DNA from: RGIG7213 sp045544195
Lineage (GTDB): Bacteria > Bacillota > Clostridia > Oscillospirales > CAG-272
Length of the DNA: 64,000 nt
Assembly: GCA_045544195.1 (NCBI GenBank)
Contig: JAZPYO010000048.1
Location: 1-64,000, forward strand
Direction: 5' to 3'
This document shows, in pieces, positions 8,454-15,202 of the stretch. The notes beneath the pieces are model-generated. The model saw only the letters and a program-made list of their open reading frames with translations, searched no databases and had not been told where the DNA came from. Within the stretch, counting starts at the first letter, position 1; each line of letters begins with the position of its first letter. Both the position numbers and the translations under genes were made by a program.

Positions 8454-8765
8454 ATGATAAACAATTTCCTTACAGCGACTAATCCCGGCGGTCAGACTGC
8501 GGTATCTATCGTAGTTATCATCGGTATGGTAATAGTCTTTTACTTTATGGTCATCCGTCCTCAGAAAAAGCAGGAAAAGGAAGCTGCAAAAATGCTTAAC
8601 GAGCTTTCAGTAGGCGACGAGATCACGACCATAGGCGGTATCATAGGTGAGATCGTAAGCATAAAGGACGAAACAGTTCTTATCGAATCCTCGCGTGACA
8701 GAACAAGGATCCGTATTCTCAAATCCGCCATTAAAAACGTAGACGTTAAGGCATCCGAAAAATAA
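8454..8765 (+). CDS. yajC: Preprotein translocase subunit YajC
   Basis: YajC (103 aa), the small single-pass membrane partner of the Sec/SecDF translocase. One hydrophobic helix (about residues 17-38) runs straight into the diagnostic FYFMVIRPQKKQEKE. A soluble domain follows with LSVGDEITTIGGIIGEIVSI and an end typical of the family. Length is normal. It starts the group yajC, TIGR04086 membrane protein, SCIFF and SCIFF maturase, an order common in Clostridia. Confidence 0.96.
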   Translation: MINNFLTATNPGGQTAVSIVVIIGMVIVFYFMVIRPQKKQEKEAAKMLNELSVGDEITTIGGIIGEIVSIKDETVLIESSRDRTRIRILKSAIKNVDVKASEK

Positions 8766-8781
8766 TGTAATATTCCTTTCC

Positions 8782-8826
8782 CCGCAAGAATAGTATGAAA
8801 TATATTCTTTCATATTCTTTCTGCGG
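8782..8826 (+). promoter_or_regulatory. Imperfect hairpin masking the next ribosome binding site
   Basis: CCGCAAGAATA at 8782-8792 and the following TATGAAA pair with TTTCATA plus the downstream TTCTTT and TGCGG up to 8826. The last bases of the 3' arm are part of the GCGGAGGAG ribosome binding site of the TIGR04086 gene. There is no T tract, so it is more likely a translational or RNA-stability element than a terminator. Confidence 0.45.
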
Positions 8827-8834
8827 AGGAGAAA

Positions 8835-9284
8835 ATGCTAAAAAGCAACGATTTACTGAAAAGCTGTCTTATTTCATTGGGTATAACGTGGGTAGCAAGT
8901 GCCGTTTTGCTTCTTTTATCGGCGGCGGTATGCCTGTGTACTGATGATCCTATGAATTGCGTATGGATCGGCAGGACCGTATTTTCCCTTTCAGGTGCGA
9001 TCTGCGGCTTTGTCTGCGGAAGATCAGTCGGAAAAAGGGGACTTATATGCGGTATAGCCTGCGGCGCCTTGTATGTTTTGACAGCATTTATACCCTCATT
9101 TGTTATGGGTACGTCAAAAGGCTTTGCAATACCCGCTTTACTGTGCATTTTGATATGCGTTGTTTTCGCTTGTATCGGCGCAGGAGCAAAGGGCTCGTCA
9201 AACGGCAAGCTGCCAACTTATAAAAAAAGTAAAAAAACCGTTTATTTCACCAACGGTTTTAATAATAAAAAACCGAAAGGATAA
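8835..9284 (+). CDS. TIGR04086-type membrane protein
   Basis: A 149-residue membrane protein with four hydrophobic helices (roughly residues 12-35, 44-65, 69-90 and 98-118) and a Lys/Asn-rich C-terminal tail. The position between yajC and the SCIFF peptide gene, the size and the four-helix layout match the TIGR04086 family seen at this locus across Clostridia. Its function is not known; a role in SCIFF handling or Sec function is conjecture from position. The strong GGAGGAG site at its start is part of the 8782-8826 hairpin. It ends seven bases before the SCIFF start. Confidence 0.8.
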   Translation: MLKSNDLLKSCLISLGITWVASAVLLLLSAAVCLCTDDPMNCVWIGRTVFSLSGAICGFVCGRSVGKRGLICGIACGALYVLTAFIPSFVMGTSKGFAIPALLCILICVVFACIGAGAKGSSNGKLPTYKKSKKTVYFTNGFNNKKPKG

Positions 9285-9290
9285 AGAATA

Positions 9291-9449
9291 ATGAAAAACG
9301 TAAAAACCATCAACAAAACAACTTACGCAAAGAATGCTATCGGCGCAGGCTGCGGCGAATGCCAGGCTTCTTGCCAGTCCGCTTGCAAGACCTCTTGCAC
9401 AGTTGCTAACCAGAAGTGCGAAAGCAAGAGCAAAAAAGAAAGCAAGTAA
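9291..9449 (+). CDS. SCIFF ranthipeptide precursor (six-cysteine in forty-five)
   Basis: A 52-residue precursor peptide. Six cysteines (positions 21, 24, 28, 32, 36 and 43) form the core CGECQASCQSACKTSC plus a final Cys. The leader is MKNVKTINKTTYAKNAIGAG. The SCIFF family is near-universal in Clostridia, and its radical SAM maturase links Cys sulphur to a Thr side chain (a gamma-thioether, hence ranthipeptide); here candidate Thr acceptors are 34 and 37. The TAA stop overlaps the ATG of the maturase (TAATG), so precursor and enzyme are coupled. AAAGGA of the upstream gene's end serves as ribosome binding site. Proposed roles in signalling come from the literature on other species. Confidence 0.96.
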   Translation: MKNVKTINKTTYAKNAIGAGCGECQASCQSACKTSCTVANQKCESKSKKESK

Positions 9450-10807
9450 TGGTACATTCTTTCAGCCAAAACGGATATAACTTGGCATTGGACAGCGAAT
9501 CTGGCGCTGTCCATATTTTAAGCGATCTGGCTTACGAAATATTGCAGCTATTTACGGAAAAATTGCCGCAAAGCGCCGAAGAAATCCCGAATATCAAAGA
9601 ATATTCAAGGCAGCAGATAGCCGAGGCTTTCGGCGAGTTGAAGGCTCTTGAAGAAAACGGCACTTTATTTTCGGAACCTGCGATCACAGAAGCGCTGAAA
9701 TACACCCCCGGTGTTTCAGCAATAAAATCAATGTGCCTTCACATATCGCACGATTGCAATATGCGGTGCAAATACTGCTTTGCTGACGGAGGTGACTACA
9801 AGCGCGCCCGCGGGCTTATGAGCTACGAATGCGGCTGCCGTGCGATCGATTTTTTGCTGGAGCGTTCAAAGGGAATCAAAAATCTGGAGCTTGACTTTTT
9901 CGGCGGTGAGCCGCTGATGAATTTTGACGTTGTCAAAAGGCTCGTTGCTTACGGACGTGAAAAGGAAAAGCTGTACGGAAAGAATATCCGTTTTACAATA
10001 ACCACAAACGGCGTTTTACTCGATGATGACGCCATAGATTTCATAAACAAAAACATCTACAACGCCGTGCTTTCCATTGACGGCAGGCGTGAGGTCAACG
10101 ATTATATGCGGCCGTTGGCCGGCGGTCAGGGTACATATGACATCATATTGCCGAAATACAAGAAGCTCGTGAAAGACAGGGATATGGACTGGTATGTCCG
10201 CGGTACGTATACACGACGCAATCTTGATTTTGTCAATGATGTTCTGACGCTTGCCGACGAGGGATTTCAGAATATTTCCGTAGAGCCGGTAGTTCTTCCC
10301 GACGACAGCGAATACGCTTTGAGACGCGAAGATCTTCCTGTGCTTTTTGAGCAATATGAGCTTTTAGCGAAGGAAATGCTGAAGCGTGAAAAGGAAGGCA
10401 GAGGTTTTACGTTCTTCCACTTTATGATCGACCTTGATGCAGGTCCGTGCGTTTACAAGCGTACAAAGGGCTGCGGCTGCGGAAGCGAATACGTCGCCGT
10501 GACTCCAAAGGGAGACATTTATCCCTGCCACCAATTTGTAGAGCATACAGAGCTTAAGCTCGGAAATATTTTTGATGATACATTTGACGGCACTCTGGCA
10601 ACGCAATTTGCCGAAAACAATATTATCAACAACGAAAAATGCAAAAGCTGCTGGGCAAGATATTTCTGCGGCGGCGGCTGCAGCGCTAACAATTACAATT
10701 TCCATCATGACATAAGAGAGCCTTATTCCATAGCCTGCGAGCTTGAAAAAAAGCGCGTGGAATGCGCTATAATGATAAAGGCAGCTCAAGCGTGCGAGGA
10801 AGAATAA
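9449..10807 (+). CDS. scfB: Radical SAM SCIFF peptide maturase (SPASM domain)
   Basis: The thioether-forming maturase of the SCIFF peptide (452 aa). An N-terminal RiPP-recognition-like region (1-80) precedes the radical SAM barrel. The 4Fe-4S/SAM motif CNMRCKYC is at residues 103-110 (CX3CX2C), followed by FFGGEPLMNF near 150. The C-terminal SPASM part carries the cysteines for two auxiliary clusters: CVYKRTKGCGCGSEY near 335, YPCHQF, and CKSCWARYFCGGGCSANN near 395-413. ATG at 9449 overlaps the SCIFF stop and is preferred over an upstream in-frame GTG at 9416, which would lie inside SCIFF. The product is cytosolic. Confidence 0.95.
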   Translation: MVHSFSQNGYNLALDSESGAVHILSDLAYEILQLFTEKLPQSAEEIPNIKEYSRQQIAEAFGELKALEENGTLFSEPAITEALKYTPGVSAIKSMCLHISHDCNMRCKYCFADGGDYKRARGLMSYECGCRAIDFLLERSKGIKNLELDFFGGEPLMNFDVVKRLVAYGREKEKLYGKNIRFTITTNGVLLDDDAIDFINKNIYNAVLSIDGRREVNDYMRPLAGGQGTYDIILPKYKKLVKDRDMDWYVRGTYTRRNLDFVNDVLTLADEGFQNISVEPVVLPDDSEYALRREDLPVLFEQYELLAKEMLKREKEGRGFTFFHFMIDLDAGPCVYKRTKGCGCGSEYVAVTPKGDIYPCHQFVEHTELKLGNIFDDTFDGTLATQFAENNIINNEKCKSCWARYFCGGGCSANNYNFHHDIREPYSIACELEKKRVECAIMIKAAQACEEE

Positions 10808-10810
10808 TCA

Positions 10811-10844
10811 AAAATTCCGTGATACCTGAGTATCACGGAATTTT
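10811..10844. terminator. Bidirectional terminator after the SCIFF maturase
   Basis: A 15-bp perfect stem (AAAATTCCGTGATAC and its complement) with a 4-base loop, flanked by A and T tracts on both sides, four bases after the maturase stop and 18 bases past the stop of the convergent small gene. Confidence 0.9.
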
Positions 10845-10861
10845 CATTTTTGATTTTTGAA

Positions 10862-11074
10862 TTATTCAGCTTCTTCTTCGCAGTCGCAATCGCAGCAAGT
10901 GCAAAGATCTTCGTCTTCGATATCGAACTCATCGAGATCATCAAACAAAGCAGCTTCCTTTTCCTTCTTCGCAGCCTTGAGCTTCTTAACAACGAGTATA
11001 GCAGCTACTGCAACGCCTATAACAGCGAACAAAAGCACTACAACCTTGATAGCAGTTGATGTTTCTTTTGACAT
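10862..11074 (-). CDS. Small membrane protein with acidic Cys-rich tail (70 aa)
   Basis: I do not recognise the family. A short N-terminus is followed by one strongly hydrophobic helix (about residues 9-29), a Lys-rich segment KKLKAAKKEKEAA and then an acidic tail, DDLDEFDIEDEDLCTCCDCDCEEEAE split around five cysteines in seven residues. By charge the tail is probably cytoplasmic. The CxCCxCxC pattern flanked by Asp/Glu suggests metal binding or a redox-sensitive patch. It has its own promoter (11123-11152), a GGAG ribosome binding site, and converges on the SCIFF maturase through a shared terminator. It could be a substrate or partner of the neighbouring peptide system, but nothing in sequence proves it. 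Confidence 0.7.
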   Translation of the reverse strand: MSKETSTAIKVVVLLFAVIGVAVAAILVVKKLKAAKKEKEAALFDDLDEFDIEDEDLCTCCDCDCEEEAE

Positions 11075-11122
11075 AATAATTTCTCCTTTGCATTTATAAT
11101 AGTTTTATTTCTTTCTACTGAT

Positions 11123-11152
11123 ATTATACACGAATAACGTGGATTTAGTCAA
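11123..11152 (-). promoter_or_regulatory. Promoter for the Cys-tailed small protein
   Basis: Minus-strand TTGACT (11147-11152), 18 bp, TATAAT (11123-11128). Confidence 0.7.
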
Positions 11153-11205
11153 TAGGTTAATGTTTTCGGAATTTTATATTTGTATTAAACAAATGTAAAA
11201 TTCCG

Positions 11206-11712
11206 TCATTTTTTGCCGTTCTTTTTTTCGTATATATTCATAACAGCACGCTCTATCTTACGTTTCAGCCTTGTAAACGGATTTTTTTTGTCCTTGATCG
11301 GATCTACAAGTATAGTTCTGACACAAGCGTTGTTTCCTGCCCATATATCCGTAAAAAGCTGATCACCCATAAGACACGCCTGATCGTGATCTACATTCAT
11401 TCCGTCAAGCGCGCATAATACGTATTTCTTGAAGGGCTTCTTCGCTGATCCGCGGGCAAAAAACCTCAAATCAATATTAAAAATGCGGACTCTTTCCTTT
11501 GTATTATTGGAAATAAAGGATATTTGTATTCCCGCCTTCGTCATGCCTTCTATCCATTTCAAAAGCTCGGGGGTCGGCTGCTCGTCGTCATACGTTACCA
11601 GAGTATTGTCAATATCCGACACTATAGCACATATTCCCTTTGAAAGCAAAAACTCAGGTGTTACCTCACTGTAATGATGAAAGGTATATGTTGGTATAAA
11701 GGATTCTATCAT
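11206..11712 (-). CDS. YqeG-type HAD-IIIA phosphatase
   Basis: A YqeG-family HAD phosphatase (168 aa), a small capless group conserved in Firmicutes; its substrate is not firmly established. Motif I is VSDIDNTLVTYD near residue 30 (Asp pair DID). Motif II is FISNNTKERV near 63, the lysine region KKPFKKY near 88, and the motif IV segment LMGDQLFTDIWAGN near 109. The C-terminus is basic. ATG at 11712 is chosen because AAGGGGAC precedes it; an in-frame ATG at 11739 lacks a site. It is monocistronic with a promoter at 11751-11779, divergent from the ABC transporter operon. Confidence 0.9.
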   Translation of the reverse strand: MIESFIPTYTFHHYSEVTPEFLLSKGICAIVSDIDNTLVTYDDEQPTPELLKWIEGMTKAGIQISFISNNTKERVRIFNIDLRFFARGSAKKPFKKYVLCALDGMNVDHDQACLMGDQLFTDIWAGNNACVRTILVDPIKDKKNPFTRLKRKIERAVMNIYEKKNGKK

Positions 11713-11750
11713 TTTGTCCCCTTGAAAAGAATTTTGCAAATAATGAAAGA

Positions 11751-11779
11751 ATTATATCATAATTTCTCTAAAAAAGCAA
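11751..11779 (-). promoter_or_regulatory. Promoter for yqeG-like gene
   Basis: Minus-strand TTGCTT (11774-11779), 17 bp, TATAAT (11751-11756). Confidence 0.6.
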
Positions 11780-11861
11780 TATACAAAACCGTCTTTATTA
11801 AAATTAACACATTATTAAAAATATATCGTCTCAAAGTTTAAAGGTAAAGTATGAAAATGAA

Positions 11862-11889
11862 TTGACAAACATTTTTTCAATGCTATAAT
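11862..11889 (+). promoter_or_regulatory. Sigma-A promoter for the ABC-DUF1854-darA operon
   Basis: TTGACA (11862-11867), 16 bp, TATAAT (11884-11889); full consensus. A TTG codon at 11900 lies almost on the expected transcript start, which argues for the later ATG at 11963 as the real start of the ABC gene. Confidence 0.85.
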
Positions 11890-11962
11890 ATGTTGATGCT
11901 TGAATAGCAAAAAATACACATTTTCAATTATTATGACCGTATACAGCACGGAGACTTTTAAT

Positions 11963-14224
11963 ATGAAGGATTATATTAAAAACAAAGAATTGTCAGCCGA
12001 GCTTAAAAAAGCTTTGGATAGCTCAGATCTTACATCGCCCCTTTTCTGTATCGTTGGCGATCTGAGCGTAAAGGGTACGTACGGCGAAGCCTTGCTCGCC
12101 GTATCGCAAAACGCATTATGCGCAATAAGCGGCAACGGAGAAGTGATTTTAATTCCGTTTTCGGAAATTGAAAACACACATGTCAAACGTATGTACGGAA
12201 GTGCAAGAATAACCTTGACGAAGAAAAACGGTGAGAAAATAAAGCTGTTCCGTTTTTCATATACCGTATGTGCCTTGTGTGAGGCAGCTTGCGCTTTTAT
12301 AAACAGCGTTTCTTCAGGGGCAGATGTCAATGAAGAGCTTGAAAAGGTGGAAGATGCATTCCGCAGCCGCTTACTTGTATGTCCTAAGTGCGGCAGAACA
12401 CTTTTGCGCGCAGGCGCGGAATGTCTTAAATGCCAATCCAAAAACACCGTTTTGTCAAAGCTGATGCGGTATGTTTTGCCCCATAAGCGTTTATTGACCG
12501 TAACTATGATACTTTCATTTCTGTATACGGCTTTCGCACTTATTCCGCCTTACATAACAAAGATCCTCGTTGACGATGTGTTTACCGATGCCAATATGGC
12601 AAACGGAGGCGATGCAGGAAGAAAAATGCTGGCGATAATCGTAGGCGTACTCGGAACATCGTATATAATAATTTTCGTTTTGAACGGCTTTAAGAACTAT
12701 TGGATGCGTGTCGTCGGAGACAGGATCGTCAAAAGCCTGCGCGATGATGTTTACAGGAAGGCTCAATACCTGCCAATGAGCTTTTATGACAAGACCGCAA
12801 CAGGCGCGGTGATAAATCGAATTTCAAGCGACACAAGCACGCTTCAGGCATTTGTTCTGCGTGTCACTCAAGAAGCGGTCATGCAGTTCTTCCTGTTGAT
12901 AGGCATCGTCATAATTATGCTTTTTATGGACTGGCGTTTGACGCTTTTATCGTTGATACCCGTTCCGTTTATCGTGTTAGGAACACGCTTTTTCCGCAAA
13001 AGAATTGCTCCGTTCTACCGCAGGATATGGCGTAGATGGAGTGCAGTTACGTCAATACTTACAGATACGATACCGTGCGTTCGTGTGGTAAAGGCATTTG
13101 CAGGCGAGGAGCGTTCCGTTGACAAATTTGAAAAATATAACAACGAGTGGTACAAGACAGATATACGTTCAGCGAAGATCACTATAGCATTTCCGTTGAT
13201 AGTCACATTTCTTATTCACCTTGGAAACCTCGTTATCTGGGGAATAGGCGGCAACTGGGTAATAGACGGTCTTTTAACACCGGGTCTTCTTGTTTCGTTC
13301 TTGTCATACACCTCGATCTTCTATCAGCCCATAAACTTTTTTGCGAATCTTTCAGACACATACCAAAGTGCTTTAGCGGCAGCAGAGAGAATACTTGATA
13401 TTATCGATGCCGATCCCGAAGCAGATGCGGGAAAGGGTAATATTCCTGAAAAGGTAAACGGAAAAATCGAATTCCGAAACGTCAATTTCAGCTTTGACAA
13501 ATCAAAGAAAACGCTTTCCGATATCAATCTTACAATCGAACCCGGCGACATAGTCGGCATTGTCGGAACGACAGGCTCAGGAAAGTCAACGCTGATAAAT
13601 CTTCTGATGCGTTTTTACGATTCATATGAGGGAGAGATCCTTCTTGACGGTCAGAATATCAAGGATATCGACATAAGCTATTACCGCTCGTGTATCGGAT
13701 ATGTCCAGCAAGAGCCGATGATGTTTTCCGACACGATATACAACAACATTGCGTACGGATGCCCGAATTGCCACGTTGAGCAGGTCATTCACGCAGCAGA
13801 TGTTGCCAACGCGCACACCTTCATTGCAAATCAACCTGACGGCTACGATTCAATGCTCGGAGAACGCGGAGTAGGTCTGTCAGGCGGTGAAAAGCAGCGT
13901 ATTTCTATCGCCAGAGCCGTTCTGAAAAACCCTTCGATACTTATTTTTGATGAAGCAACAGCCGCCGTTGACAGCGAAACGGAAAACCTTATTCAAGAGG
14001 CAATTGAACATTTGATAAGCGGACGCACGACTCTGATGATCGCACACAGACTGTCAACCCTCAGAAAAGCCAACAAGATAGTCGTTGTAGATAACGGAAA
14101 AATAATCGAATGCGGCTCGCACGATGAGCTTATGGCACTCAACGGAAAATATCGCAGGCTGATCGAAATACAGTCTATGTCCGAAAAGCTCAGTAAAAGC
14201 AAAAAAGAAGAAAACCTCGACTGA
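11963..14224 (+). CDS. ABC exporter with N-terminal zinc-ribbon extension
   Basis: A half-size ABC exporter (753 aa) fusing membrane and ATPase domains, with an unusual N-terminal cytosolic extension of about 175 residues. The extension ends in a four-Cys ribbon, CPKCGRTLLRAGAECLKC (CX2C, CX2C), near residues 147-164. Six membrane helices follow (about 180-480). The ATPase domain has Walker A GTTGSGKST near 532, the signature LSGGEKQR near 637, Walker B ILIFDEATAAVD near 655 and the H-loop AHRLS near 690. Type and substrate are unknown. The extension resembles a PH-like fold by eye only. The gene heads an operon with DUF1854 and a c-di-AMP receptor. DUF1854 proteins accompany similar exporters elsewhere, including the cyanophycin-associated group. 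Confidence 0.9.
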   Translation: MKDYIKNKELSAELKKALDSSDLTSPLFCIVGDLSVKGTYGEALLAVSQNALCAISGNGEVILIPFSEIENTHVKRMYGSARITLTKKNGEKIKLFRFSYTVCALCEAACAFINSVSSGADVNEELEKVEDAFRSRLLVCPKCGRTLLRAGAECLKCQSKNTVLSKLMRYVLPHKRLLTVTMILSFLYTAFALIPPYITKILVDDVFTDANMANGGDAGRKMLAIIVGVLGTSYIIIFVLNGFKNYWMRVVGDRIVKSLRDDVYRKAQYLPMSFYDKTATGAVINRISSDTSTLQAFVLRVTQEAVMQFFLLIGIVIIMLFMDWRLTLLSLIPVPFIVLGTRFFRKRIAPFYRRIWRRWSAVTSILTDTIPCVRVVKAFAGEERSVDKFEKYNNEWYKTDIRSAKITIAFPLIVTFLIHLGNLVIWGIGGNWVIDGLLTPGLLVSFLSYTSIFYQPINFFANLSDTYQSALAAAERILDIIDADPEADAGKGNIPEKVNGKIEFRNVNFSFDKSKKTLSDINLTIEPGDIVGIVGTTGSGKSTLINLLMRFYDSYEGEILLDGQNIKDIDISYYRSCIGYVQQEPMMFSDTIYNNIAYGCPNCHVEQVIHAADVANAHTFIANQPDGYDSMLGERGVGLSGGEKQRISIARAVLKNPSILIFDEATAAVDSETENLIQEAIEHLISGRTTLMIAHRLSTLRKANKIVVVDNGKIIECGSHDELMALNGKYRRLIEIQSMSEKLSKSKKEENLD

Positions 14225-14249
14225 TAAACACTTTCAGAAAGGAAATATT

Positions 14250-14738
14250 ATGGCACGTTTTTATGTTGAAGGCGATATGGTAATGTTCACAGCGGGCGAA
14301 TTTCATCTTGTGAATATGAAGCTGTTCGACGGCAGAGAATATTCAAATATCGAGCCGAGGCGTCTGTTTCCCATAAGCGGCCTTACAAAGTACATTTCAC
14401 TTCTTGATGAAAAATCAAACGAAATAGCCATCATACGTGACATTGACACATTGATGCCCGAATCAAAAAAAGTCATCGAAAATAGCCTTAATGAATATTA
14501 TCTTATACCGAAAATCGTTTCGGTTATTGACAGATACGAAAAATATGGTATACTTAAATGGACGGTGGAGACTGACAGAGGTGTACACACGTTTGAGATA
14601 AAAAACAGAGGCTCTGACATAAAAGCATTGTTTGACGGCAGGATCCTCATCCGCGACAGCGATGATAACCGATATGAAATACCAAACCTGAACGAGCTTG
14701 ATAAAAAGAGCCGCAAGCTGCTCAGTATGGACCTATAA
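14250..14738 (+). CDS. DUF1854 protein, partner of the ABC exporter
   Basis: A 162-residue DUF1854 protein. The core signature YYLIPKIVSVIDRYEKYG at about residues 88-105, continuing into KWTVETDRG, is characteristic; a beta-rich N-terminal half and DGRILIRDSDDNRYEIP are also family-like. There are no membrane segments and no catalytic motif. DUF1854 is regularly encoded beside ABC exporters with matching N-terminal extensions and probably acts as an accessory or regulatory subunit; this is inference from conserved neighbourhood. It is 25 bases after the exporter gene, with an AGAAAGGAAA ribosome binding site. Confidence 0.85.
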   Translation: MARFYVEGDMVMFTAGEFHLVNMKLFDGREYSNIEPRRLFPISGLTKYISLLDEKSNEIAIIRDIDTLMPESKKVIENSLNEYYLIPKIVSVIDRYEKYGILKWTVETDRGVHTFEIKNRGSDIKALFDGRILIRDSDDNRYEIPNLNELDKKSRKLLSMDL

Positions 14739-14766
14739 AACATATATGCGAAAGGAACACAAATAA

Positions 14767-15093
14767 ATGAAACTTGTTATTGCAATAGTACCGAACGATG
14801 ACAGCGTCGTTGCGACATCTGCACTCACAAAGGAAGGCTTTTTTGTAACGAAGCTTTCAACGACAGGCGGCTTTTTGATGGTCGGAAACACGACCCTGCT
14901 CATAGGTACTGACGAGGAAAAAGTACCCGCCATAAAGGAAATACTCAAAACACACTGCTGCGGCAGGAAACAACTCAATCCCTCAATATCTTCATTCGGC
15001 AGAGGTATTGCCGACGGGGGACTTGCGGAAGAAACAACAGTCGGCGGTGCAACAATGTTCGTACTGAACGTTGAATCATTTGAAAAAATATAA
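14767..15093 (+). CDS. darA: Cyclic-di-AMP receptor DarA/PstA (PII-like)
   Basis: A 108-residue PII-like trimeric signalling protein of the DarA/PstA family, which binds the second messenger c-di-AMP. It begins MKLVIAIVPNDDSV, where the IAIV(Q/P)..D strand is typical. The ligand-binding stretch KLSTTGGFLMVGNTTLLIG (residues 33-51) includes the conserved T-TGGFL motif. The C-terminal TVGGATMFVLNV completes the PII-type sheet. Length is normal. As last gene of the ABC-DUF1854 operon it may link exporter activity or operon output to c-di-AMP, though darA is also found in many other contexts. A strong terminator follows. Confidence 0.93.
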   Translation: MKLVIAIVPNDDSVVATSALTKEGFFVTKLSTTGGFLMVGNTTLLIGTDEEKVPAIKEILKTHCCGRKQLNPSISSFGRGIADGGLAEETTVGGATMFVLNVESFEKI

Positions 15094-15102
15094 CATATAA
15101 AT

Positions 15103-15139
15103 AAATGTCCGAAACAGTAAAAATACGTTTCGGACATTT
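15103..15139 (+). terminator. Terminator of the darA operon
   Basis: A 13-bp stem (AAATGTCCGAAAC at 15103-15115, complement at 15127-15139) followed by a T-rich tract, ten bases past the darA stop. Confidence 0.85.
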
Positions 15140-15154
15140 TAATTTATCATATAA

Positions 15155-15185
15155 AAACGGCATGACCCGTCAGGTCATGCCGTTT
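15155..15185 (-). terminator. Terminator of the peptide-binding lipoprotein gene
   Basis: A 13-bp perfect stem (AAACGGCATGACC, complement at 15173-15185) with a 5-base loop. On the minus strand a TTTTTAT tract follows, 18 bases past the lipoprotein stop. Confidence 0.88.
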
Positions 15186-15202
15186 ACTGTTACATATATC
15201 TA

